A stretch of DNA of 64,000 bases from Tenacibaculum discolor. Its GTDB lineage: Bacteria > Bacteroidota > Bacteroidia > Flavobacteriales > Flavobacteriaceae. The notes below the pieces were generated by a model. The model was not told where the DNA came from and made no database searches. It was given only the letters and a program-made list of their open reading frames with translations. Both the position numbers and the translations under genes were made by a program. Position 1 is the first letter of the stretch. Each line of letters opens with the position of its first letter. The stretch spans positions 124,001-188,000 of the forward strand of contig NZ_RCCS01000004.1 of assembly GCF_003664185.1 (NCBI RefSeq), in the 5' to 3' direction. This document shows positions 18,855 to 26,642 of the stretch, piece after piece.

Positions 18855-21800
18855 ATGAAACATTATTACTTCAAACTCTTATTGAATGCAATTGTTTATT
18901 TTGTACTATTGTTTACAAACAACCAATTAAGAGCTCAAACACCTAGTACTATGGAATTTGGTTCATCTACGGTAATTTTAGCAGACGATGCCAACCCTAG
19001 CGTAGATCAATCTGTTAATTCTCTTTTGAATAGTTTTGATATGTCTTGTGCTTCAGGAGCTTCATCTAGCGATAATATCACTCTTGCTTTTGCTACAAGT
19101 GGAAACGCAGTAGGTACTGACGCTATTGGTGGAGCTTCTGATGCGGTACTAGCATGGGCTGGAAATGGTGCCGCCTCAATTAGTTCTGGAACGCTGTCAA
19201 CAGATAGTGGAGGAGAAATCGGCATAACATCTATGCAATTTGCTTATCAGCAATCTATAGGTGCTAGTACTCTTAACTTTACATTCACTGGTAAAAAAGA
19301 TGGCGCCACAGTTGGTACGCTTGTCTTGGTATCACCTACTCATAATTCCGCTATCAGCATTGATTTTTCATCTCCTACAACTGGTTCATTTTCTGATATT
19401 GATGAATTAATTATCACACCTGATACTGAATTTTTTGGAGGCTTCTCTATAGATAGTATGGTAATTACATCTGCTGTTTCAAATACAGCTCCAGTAATTG
19501 GTGGAACAACCGCTGGTCAAAGTGTAAATGACACTAGTGCTCTTTCTCCTTTTTCAAGCATCACAACTACAGATGCTGATGGAGATAACTTATCAGCAAC
19601 TATCACTTTAGATAATAATGCAAAAGGAATATTAACAGGTACAGGTCTTTCTGGTACTGGTCCTTATACCATTGTGAGTACCACTCCTGCTGATTTACAG
19701 TCAAAACTAAGAGCTTTATCTTTCAACCCAACTGACAACAGAACAGCTACTTCAGAAACAACCACTTTTACAGTAGTTATTAATGATGGTACCACTGATG
19801 ATACGGATAACACTACAACTGTAATTTCAAATGCAGTTGCACCTACTGTTTCTAGTGTAAGTGTACCTGCCAATGCCACTTATGTAACAGGGGAAAATTT
19901 AGATTTTACCGTAAACTTTGATGAAAATATAACTGTAAATACTACAGGAGGAATACCGCAAATAGCTATTACTATCGGAGCTACCACACGCCAAGCAACT
20001 TATATTAGCGGTAGCGGAACAAGTGCTTTAGTTTTTAGACATACTGTTCTTACAGGAGATCTTGATACTGACGGTATTGCTGTTGGTTCGTTAGCTGCAA
20101 ATGGAAGCACTTTAAAAGATGCTGGAGGAAAAGATGCAAACCTAACTTTAAATAGTATAGGTTCTACAACCGCTGTTTTAGTAGATGCTGCTGCTCCAAC
20201 TGTAACAAGTGTTAGTGTTCCTGCAAACGGTAATTATCTTACAGGTCAAAACTTGGACTTTACTGTAAATTTTGATGAGAATATAACTGTAAATACTACA
20301 GGGGGAACTCCTCAAATAGCTATCACTATTGGAGCAACTACGCGTCAAGCAGTTTACCAAAGCGGAAGCGGAACTAGTGCCTTAGTTTTTAGATACACAG
20401 TACAATCAGGTGATTCAGATACTGATGGTATAGCTGTTGGTACATTAGCTGCAAATGGAGGAACATTAAAAGATGCCGCTTCTAACGATGCTGTTTTGAC
20501 ATTAAACAGTGTAGGTAGTACCACTGGTGTTTTAGTAGATGCTGTTGCTCCAACGGTAACAAATGTTAGTGTACCCGCTAATGGCACCTATAGTGCAGGA
20601 CAAAATTTAGATTTTACCGTTAACTTTAATGAAAATGTTACTGTTAACACCACTGGAGGAACTCCCCAAATAGCTATTACTATTGGAGCAACTACGCGTC
20701 AAGCAACTTACCTAAGTGGAAGTGGAACAACTGCCTTAGTTTTTAGATATACCTTACAATCTGGCGATTTAGATACCGACGGTATTACTGTTGGTACATT
20801 AGCTGCAAATGGAGGTACTTTAAAAGATGCTGCTTCTAACGATGCTAACCTAACTTTAAATAGTGTAGGTTCTACAGCCTCTGTTTTAGTAGATGCTATT
20901 TCTCCAACTGTTACAAGTGTTAGTGTTCCTATAAACAGTAATTATCTCACAGGTCAAAACTTGGACTTTACTGTAAATTTTGATGAGAATATAACTGTAA
21001 ATACTACAGGGGGAACTCCTCAAATAGCTATCACTATTGGAGCCACTACGCGTCAAGCAGCTTACCAAAGTGGAAGTGGGACAAATGCCTTAGTTTTTAG
21101 ATACACAGTACAATCAGGTGATTCAGATACTGATGGTATAGCTGTTGGTACATTAGCTGCAAATGGAGGGACGTTAAAAGATGCCGCTTCTAACGATGCT
21201 GTTTTGACATTAAACAGTGTAGGTAGTACCACCAATGTTCTTGTTGGTATAGAAACCGTTACTTGGACAGGGTCTATGAATAACGATTGGAATACAGCAT
21301 CAAACTGGAGTCCTAGTGTAACTCCTCCAACAAATGCAGATGTTGTAATTCCTTCTGGTGCAACAAACTACCCAACAATTTCATCTCCAATTACTGTGAA
21401 CAGTATCACTATTAATTCTGGAGCATCATTAATTGCAACTTCAAGTGTTACTGCAAGTGTTACTTATAAAAGAAATATAGCTGACACTAATTGGCACTTA
21501 TTTGGCCCTGCTGTTTCTGGAGAAACACTGGAAGATATTATTGCTAATCATACATTTGCTAGTGGATCTGGAAGTAATTTAGGTATTGGTTCATATGATA
21601 ACAATGGAGCTAGTCCTTGGTCGTATGCTACCCCTATTTTAACTGGAAGTACAATACCTGGCTATGGTTTTTCTATAAAACTTGCTGCTCCTGGTGATGT
21701 TTCGATTACTGGAAACTTGGTTACAACTAATTATGGAGTTCCAATAGGCACTGGTACCAGGACTAACTATAACTTATTAGGTAATCCATATACTAATTAT

Positions 21801-22694
21801 ATAAATTCAGCTACTTTGGCTGGAAGTAACCCTGTAATTAATAATGCAACTTTTTGGCTTTGGGATGGTACTAAGTACATAACACATAACAATGCTAACC
21901 CAATAGAAATAGCTCCTTCACAAGGTTTTTTCGTAGAAGCTAATTCAAATAGTAATGTTATATTTTTTACATCAAACCAGAGTCACCAAGGTTCTGATAC
22001 TTTTATGAAACAAGAACCTAAAACTAATTTTGAGTTACAGGTTAGTAATGGAGAAAATTCATATTCTACAAGTGTGTTTTATATTGAAGGTAAATCTACT
22101 GGTTTTGATTATGGATATGATTCAAAAATGTTTAGTGGTGTAGATCATAATTTTTCTGTTTTTACACAACTTATTACTGAAAACGAAGGTGAAAACTTAG
22201 CAATTCAAACGTTACCTAAAGATAATACCTTAGCAATACCAGTGGGTATCACTGCCAAAGCAGGTAGCAAGTTAACCTTTTCTATAAAAAAATTACAGTT
22301 ACCTGATGGTTTAAACATCTATTTAGAAGATAAAAATACTGGAGAATTTACCAATTTATCTGAAGAAAACTATACTGCTACTCTTAATAAAGATTCCAAC
22401 GGTATTGGGCAATTTTACTTGTATAAAGATTCAAAAAAACCAACATCAATCATTGAACCTTCTTTAGATAATATTAGCATTTACAGCTCTTCTAATAATG
22501 AAATAACCATTACTGGTTTACAAACAGAAGCGAATATAGCTGTATATTCAATCTTAGGTAAAGAAATTATAAATCGAAACATAATTTCTAACGGAGTTAG
22601 TAAAGTAAGTATCCCTAGTGTAGCTACCGGAGTATACATTGTAAAACTAAATTCTAATTTAGGAGAGGTTTCTAAAAAAGTAATTTTAAAATAA
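18855..22694 (+). CDS. Large T9SS-secreted surface protein with four tandem repeats and type A sorting domain
   Basis: 1279 residues. Signal peptide (ending NNQLRAQ); a beta-rich N-terminal part; a cadherin/Ig-like domain around residues 210-328 (NTAPVIGGTTAGQS, ITTTDADGDN, VVINDGTTDD); four tandem 118-residue repeats at ~329-800, each beginning with a P-T-V-(S/T) strand and holding LDFTVNFDENITVNTTGG and PQIAITIGATTRQA; a WTGSMNNDWNTASNW domain at ~803; and a C-terminal T9SS type A sorting domain (SIYSSSNNEITITGLQ ... GVYIVKLNS ... KKVILK). It would be exported by the type IX system and held on the surface or released, probably as an adhesin-like fibre. The peptide gene lies 24 bases after the stop. 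Confidence 0.9.
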   Translation: MKHYYFKLLLNAIVYFVLLFTNNQLRAQTPSTMEFGSSTVILADDANPSVDQSVNSLLNSFDMSCASGASSSDNITLAFATSGNAVGTDAIGGASDAVLAWAGNGAASISSGTLSTDSGGEIGITSMQFAYQQSIGASTLNFTFTGKKDGATVGTLVLVSPTHNSAISIDFSSPTTGSFSDIDELIITPDTEFFGGFSIDSMVITSAVSNTAPVIGGTTAGQSVNDTSALSPFSSITTTDADGDNLSATITLDNNAKGILTGTGLSGTGPYTIVSTTPADLQSKLRALSFNPTDNRTATSETTTFTVVINDGTTDDTDNTTTVISNAVAPTVSSVSVPANATYVTGENLDFTVNFDENITVNTTGGIPQIAITIGATTRQATYISGSGTSALVFRHTVLTGDLDTDGIAVGSLAANGSTLKDAGGKDANLTLNSIGSTTAVLVDAAAPTVTSVSVPANGNYLTGQNLDFTVNFDENITVNTTGGTPQIAITIGATTRQAVYQSGSGTSALVFRYTVQSGDSDTDGIAVGTLAANGGTLKDAASNDAVLTLNSVGSTTGVLVDAVAPTVTNVSVPANGTYSAGQNLDFTVNFNENVTVNTTGGTPQIAITIGATTRQATYLSGSGTTALVFRYTLQSGDLDTDGITVGTLAANGGTLKDAASNDANLTLNSVGSTASVLVDAISPTVTSVSVPINSNYLTGQNLDFTVNFDENITVNTTGGTPQIAITIGATTRQAAYQSGSGTNALVFRYTVQSGDSDTDGIAVGTLAANGGTLKDAASNDAVLTLNSVGSTTNVLVGIETVTWTGSMNNDWNTASNWSPSVTPPTNADVVIPSGATNYPTISSPITVNSITINSGASLIATSSVTASVTYKRNIADTNWHLFGPAVSGETLEDIIANHTFASGSGSNLGIGSYDNNGASPWSYATPILTGSTIPGYGFSIKLAAPGDVSITGNLVTTNYGVPIGTGTRTNYNLLGNPYTNYINSATLAGSNPVINNATFWLWDGTKYITHNNANPIEIAPSQGFFVEANSNSNVIFFTSNQSHQGSDTFMKQEPKTNFELQVSNGENSYSTSVFYIEGKSTGFDYGYDSKMFSGVDHNFSVFTQLITENEGENLAIQTLPKDNTLAIPVGITAKAGSKLTFSIKKLQLPDGLNIYLEDKNTGEFTNLSEENYTATLNKDSNGIGQFYLYKDSKKPTSIIEPSLDNISIYSSSNNEITITGLQTEANIAVYSILGKEIINRNIISNGVSKVSIPSVATGVYIVKLNSNLGEVSKKVILK
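19839..21254 (+). repeat. Four tandem 354-bp coding repeats (A-B-A'-B' order)
   Basis: Unit starts are at 19839, 20193, 20547 and 20901, exactly 354 bases (118 codons) apart. Units 2 and 4 are almost identical over ~320 bases, including silent sites, while unit 3 is closer to unit 1 in its last third. That order suggests duplication of a two-unit block or gene conversion. Confidence 0.92.
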
Positions 22695-22718
22695 GTAAGC
22701 TATCAAAATCGAGCAATC

Positions 22719-22898
22719 ATGAGAAAAGACATAAAAAACACTGATAAAAGTTCTAAAGACATTACTCGTAAAGAGGCTATAAAAAAAATAGGGAGTTATG
22801 GTAAATATGCAGCTTTAACAGCATTAGGAACTTATATGATCTTAAATCCGCAAAAAGCACAGGCACAGAGCCCTGAAGATCCAGGACTAGATTTTTAA
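22719..22898 (+). CDS. 59-residue peptide with signal sequence and short acidic tail; candidate modified-peptide precursor
   Basis: 59 codons. Residues 1-25 are basic and helical (DITRKEAIKKIGSYGKY), then a hydrophobic stretch AALTALGTYMILNP leads to AQAQ, a good signal peptidase site, leaving only QSPEDPGLDF or a shorter tail. So the product is nearly all leader. It lies 24 bases after the T9SS protein and is followed by a strong hairpin, then by a PqqD-like/HPr-kinase-like fusion gene and a nucleotidyltransferase gene. That setting is typical of peptide precursors whose leader is bound by a PqqD-type recognition domain. It could instead be a small secreted signal or just a chance-sized secreted protein. 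Function is inferred. Confidence 0.72.
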   Translation: MRKDIKNTDKSSKDITRKEAIKKIGSYGKYAALTALGTYMILNPQKAQAQSPEDPGLDF

Positions 22899-22920
22899 TA
22901 TCAAAAAATTATTTCACTCT

Positions 22921-22947
22921 AAAACCTCGAGAATATCTCGAGGTTTT
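22921..22947 (+). terminator. Strong hairpin between the peptide gene and the kinase-like gene
   Basis: A perfect 12-bp stem (AAAACCTCGAGA / TCTCGAGGTTTT) with a three-base loop ends in TTTTATTACTTTT. It would end most transcripts after the peptide, making peptide far more abundant than the enzymes if read-through is partial. Confidence 0.85.
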
Positions 22948-22964
22948 ATTACTTTTATAAGTAC

Positions 22965-24071
22965 ATGACTAATAAACAAATAGAGAATAAGCAAGTTATT
23001 TGGTTTCAAGACAATAATGAATATCTTGTTGTAGCCCCCTTGATAGCAGAAACACTATCTCTTTTAGATAAAAAGATTGATAAACAAGAAATTATTAATC
23101 AAGTAATAAAGCAAGTTAACATACCTTACCAACAAGCAGTAGAACTTGTTACTGATATTGAAGCTTTACTTATTTCTTCAGAAAATAAAAACAATAAAAA
23201 GCTAATACCTGTAACTAAGCCTAAGACTTTTGAAGTTGTAAAATACTATAATATAAATAGTTTATATTTTAAAGTAAGCTATGCATCTAATACTGAAGCC
23301 TTTTTAATACACCCAAAATTCGCTCATTTAGAAATTCAGGAAACAGTCAAAACACATCATCATTTTGAAGTGTATAATGATTCTAAATCTATTTCTTTTT
23401 CTGTTGACGATAGCCTTATTGGTACATGGAGTTTAAAAGAAGTGCATTACTTTCAAGGAAAATTCTCAATGGAACTAGTGCAAAAAATACATCAAAAAAA
23501 TGAAAATGAATGGATAGGAGTTTTTCACGCTTCCGCAGTTAGTAAGAACAATAATTCTATTTTATTTTTAGGTGATTCTGGAAATGGAAAGAGTACTTCA
23601 TTAGCATTATTACAAGCCAATGGTTTTACTTGTTTAGCCGATGATTTTGTACCTGTTGATAATTCTTTAAATGTACACAGTTTTCCTTCTGCTATATCTA
23701 TTAAAAAGAATAGTTTAGAAACGCTACTCCCAATTTATCCTGAATTAAAAACTTCTGCTGAATATCATTTTAAAAAGCTAAATAAAATTGTTCACTACTT
23801 ACCTACAAATAATCATAATTACTCGCTAAAAACTCCTTGCAAAGCTCTAATTTTCATTAAATATCAAAAAGATAGTGATTTAATCATTAATAAAATTTCA
23901 AGCATTACAGCATTCGAGCAATTGATTCCTGATTCTTGGTTATCTCCATTACCTCAAAATGCTGAACTTTTTTTAGATTGGTTTGAAAAATTACCTTGTT
24001 ATCAATTAACCTATTCTAATAATGAAAAAATGATTGAAACTGTAAAAAAAATATTTGCGGATGAATTATAA
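22965..24071 (+). CDS. PqqD-like domain fused to HPr-kinase-like P-loop domain
   Basis: 368 residues. Residues 1-70 look like a PqqD/RiPP-recognition fold: a strand-rich start (QVIWFQDNNEYLVVAP) then helices (IAETLSLLDKKIDKQEIINQ, QQAVELVTDIEALL). The C-terminal half is HPr-kinase-like: HASAVSKNNNSILFL, Walker A GDSGNGKST (about residues 204-212) and the metal-binding LADDFVPV. HPr kinases phosphorylate Ser with ATP; homologues in lasso-peptide clusters phosphorylate the precursor's C terminus. Here the obvious candidate substrate is the peptide encoded just upstream, whose tail contains one Ser. The 11-base overlap with the next gene shows tight coupling. True HPr is not encoded nearby, which argues against a role in sugar control. 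Confidence 0.82.
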   Translation: MTNKQIENKQVIWFQDNNEYLVVAPLIAETLSLLDKKIDKQEIINQVIKQVNIPYQQAVELVTDIEALLISSENKNNKKLIPVTKPKTFEVVKYYNINSLYFKVSYASNTEAFLIHPKFAHLEIQETVKTHHHFEVYNDSKSISFSVDDSLIGTWSLKEVHYFQGKFSMELVQKIHQKNENEWIGVFHASAVSKNNNSILFLGDSGNGKSTSLALLQANGFTCLADDFVPVDNSLNVHSFPSAISIKKNSLETLLPIYPELKTSAEYHFKKLNKIVHYLPTNNHNYSLKTPCKALIFIKYQKDSDLIINKISSITAFEQLIPDSWLSPLPQNAELFLDWFEKLPCYQLTYSNNEKMIETVKKIFADEL

Positions 24072-25146
24072 AGAAACATTATTATTTATTAGTAAGTCTT
24101 TAACTATAACCCATGAAGAAAAGAATCGAAATTTAGTTGAACAAAAAATAAAATCCGATTTAGTCGATTGGGAAGCTGTAGTTAAAGTAAGTACAACCCA
24201 CTATGTTTTCCCCGCATTATATTGCAATTTAAAACGTGCTGATTTATTACACTATTTACCTGTAGATTTAGTCGAGTATATGAAACATATTACTGACTTA
24301 AACAGAGAGCGTAATCAAAAAATTATTGCAGAAGCAAAAGAAATTAATGAACTTTTACTTTCAAACAATATTACTCCTATTTTTTTAAAAGGAACAGGTA
24401 ATTTACTAGAAGGACTATACGAAGATATCGCCGAGCGTATGGTGGGTGATATCGATTTTTTAGTAGAGAAAAAACATGTTAAAACCACTTTTGAAATTCT
24501 AAAAAAACACGGTTACACAAATAAGGTTTCTGAGCTTTTTGAAGATCATAGACATATACCAAGAATTACACACCCTGAAAAGATTGGAGCTATTGAAATT
24601 CATAAAGACATGTTACGAAAAGAAAAAGCTACATTTTTTAATTATGAAACTATAGAAAATTCTCTCCTTACAACTAATAACATTACAGTTCTCTCTTATG
24701 AAAACCAAATTAAGCTAACCGTGTTTTCTAAATTAATTAATGATAACGCTTACTTTTTAAAAAACATTAATCTCCGAGGGGCTTACGATGTTTTTTTATT
24801 AGGTAATAAATTAAAAGTAAAAACTGAAGTATCTGATAACAACCTTTCTAAAGAACTAAATGCTGGTTTAGATTTATATAGCACCCTTCTATCAAAATCT
24901 AAAAACCTTAAATATACTTCTGACACTGAAAGCCAACAGTATGTATCTAATTGTCTACAGAACTTATGTCTAAATCAATATAACAAAATGAAGAAAGTAG
25001 CATTAAAACGCTATTTGAAAACATCAACAAGGCTTCAGATTTTATTCAAAGCTTTATTTAACAAATCATACTTTAATTTTGTTGTATCTAAAATAACAGA
25101 TATTAACTGGTTAAAAATAAAACTAGGCTTTAAACCAAAGCCTTAA
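24061..25146 (+). CDS. Nucleotidyltransferase family protein (NTP_transf_5 type)
   Basis: 361 residues from ATG at 24061 (a TTG two codons earlier is possible). The polymerase-beta-like core shows ITPIFLKGTGNLLEGLY, the catalytic pair in ERMVGDIDFLVEKKH, and GAIEIHKDMLRKEKA with a further acidic residue. This family of unassigned nucleotidyltransferases often sits beside HPr-kinase-like genes in peptide-modification clusters, where its role is unproven. The start overlaps the end of the kinase-like gene by 11 bases. Its last 17 bases overlap the end of mpl on the other strand. Confidence 0.83.
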   Translation: MNYKETLLFISKSLTITHEEKNRNLVEQKIKSDLVDWEAVVKVSTTHYVFPALYCNLKRADLLHYLPVDLVEYMKHITDLNRERNQKIIAEAKEINELLLSNNITPIFLKGTGNLLEGLYEDIAERMVGDIDFLVEKKHVKTTFEILKKHGYTNKVSELFEDHRHIPRITHPEKIGAIEIHKDMLRKEKATFFNYETIENSLLTTNNITVLSYENQIKLTVFSKLINDNAYFLKNINLRGAYDVFLLGNKLKVKTEVSDNNLSKELNAGLDLYSTLLSKSKNLKYTSDTESQQYVSNCLQNLCLNQYNKMKKVALKRYLKTSTRLQILFKALFNKSYFNFVVSKITDINWLKIKLGFKPKP

Positions 25147-26482
25147 CCTCATCAAAATCTAACCCTCCGTAGTTACCAGAACTCATTAATAACAAAGCTG
25201 TATTTTCAAGGTTCTCATTGAATAAAAACTCTTTAAACTTTTCTGGATTTGTGTAAATAATCAAATCGTCGCGTTCAAACGCTTTAGATATTTGTTCTTC
25301 TGAAACTTCTTCCAACTGTTTAATTTTTACAGCGTGTGAAGAATAAAAAACTACTGCTTTATCTGCTTTATCTAAAGCTCCTTTATATTCTGATAAAAAC
25401 TCAGCATTTAAGCTCGAATAAGTATGTAGCTCTAAACATGCTAATAAAGTTCTATTTGAATATTGATCTTTAACCGCAGCAGTAGTTGCTTCAACTTTAG
25501 ATGGTGAATGTGCAAAGTCTTTAAACACAACTGTTGAAGAATTTTCAGTAATCTTTTCTAAACGCTTACTAGCGCCTTTAAAACTAGCAATCGCCTCATA
25601 AAACTCATCTTCATCAACTCCCATATGCTGACAAATCCATTTTGCCCCTGCTAAGTTTTGTAAATTATGATTCCCAAAAATTTCTAATGGTAAATCACCT
25701 TCTTCTGTTTCCAGATAAGTAATTCCATTATCAATAAAACAATCAGGAGTATTATAAGGGTATTTTTTTATTGGATGATTTGAACTTTCAACAACCTCTT
25801 TTAACACCTCATCTTCCTCATTATACACCATAATTCCACCATTCGTCAAAGAATCAGTAAAAATTGAAAATTGTTCTACATAATTTTCAAACGTTGGAAA
25901 CACATTGATATGATCCCAGGCAATTCCACTTAACAACGCTATATTCGGTTTGTACAGATGAAACTTTGGACGCATATCTATAGGAGAACTCAAATATTCA
26001 TCTCCTTCCAAAACAATAAACTCATTTTCTTCTGTTAAATGCACCATAGTATCAAAACCTTTCAACTGTGCACCTACCATATAATCCACTTCTCTATCAT
26101 GATAATTTAACACATGTAGAATCATAGAAGTTATAGTTGTTTTCCCATGAGAACCACCTATAACCACACGTGTTTTATCTTTAGATTGTTCATACAAAAA
26201 CTCTGGATACGAATAAATTTTCACTCCAAGTTCCTGCGCCTTTAATAACTCAGGATTGTCTTTTTTTGCATGCATTCCTAAAATTACAGCATCTAAATCG
26301 GTAGTTATTTTTTCTGGAAACCAACCAAACGCATCTGGCAACAAACCTTTATTTGCCAAACGAGTTTTTGACGGATCATGAATCGTATCGTCACTACCCG
26401 TAATTTGGTATCCTTTTTGTTGTAATGCGATTGCTAGGTTATGCATTGCGCTACCGCCGATAGCTATAAAGTGAATTTTCAT
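25130..26482 (-). CDS. mpl: UDP-N-acetylmuramate:L-Ala-gamma-D-Glu-meso-DAP ligase (Mpl-type Mur ligase)
   Basis: 450 residues from the ATG at 26482, where the family's N-terminal Rossmann strand begins (MKIHFIAIGGSAMHNLAIAL). It rejoins recovered murein tripeptide to UDP-MurNAc in cell-wall recycling. The ATP loop is VIGGSHGKTTITSMI; LEGDEYLSSPIDMRPKF and AWDHINVFPTFENYV are the metal-binding and Mur-middle segments; the C-terminal domain has KDFAHSPSKVEATTAAVK. It is monocistronic here, divergent from the T9SS trio and convergent with the nucleotidyltransferase gene. MurC is the nearest alternative, but the DEYLSS and DFAHSPSK signatures are Mpl-like. Confidence 0.9.
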   Translation of the reverse strand: MKIHFIAIGGSAMHNLAIALQQKGYQITGSDDTIHDPSKTRLANKGLLPDAFGWFPEKITTDLDAVILGMHAKKDNPELLKAQELGVKIYSYPEFLYEQSKDKTRVVIGGSHGKTTITSMILHVLNYHDREVDYMVGAQLKGFDTMVHLTEENEFIVLEGDEYLSSPIDMRPKFHLYKPNIALLSGIAWDHINVFPTFENYVEQFSIFTDSLTNGGIMVYNEEDEVLKEVVESSNHPIKKYPYNTPDCFIDNGITYLETEEGDLPLEIFGNHNLQNLAGAKWICQHMGVDEDEFYEAIASFKGASKRLEKITENSSTVVFKDFAHSPSKVEATTAAVKDQYSNRTLLACLELHTYSSLNAEFLSEYKGALDKADKAVVFYSSHAVKIKQLEEVSEEQISKAFERDDLIIYTNPEKFKEFLFNENLENTALLLMSSGNYGGLDFDEVKALV

Positions 26483-26642
26483 TTTTGACTTCATAAATTT
26501 TGCGTAAATATAACGAAGTATTATAGTTTGTATAAAACAAAACAGCCTGTTCTTAAAATTTTATATCTTTTTCTTAGAGAATATTTCTTTTTTGTGTTGT
26601 TTTGCAAATAAAAAAATAATTATTGCTATCAATCATCTTACC

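Noticed and set aside
19839..21254. CRISPR array
   Set aside because: Period is 354 bases, the repeats are in frame inside a protein gene and there are no short spacers.
22719..25146. Classical lasso-peptide cluster
   Set aside because: The kinase-like and nucleotidyltransferase genes fit, but no asparagine-synthetase-like cyclase and no separate leader peptidase are next to them, and the peptide carries a Sec-type signal. A new or reduced class is kept as a finding instead.
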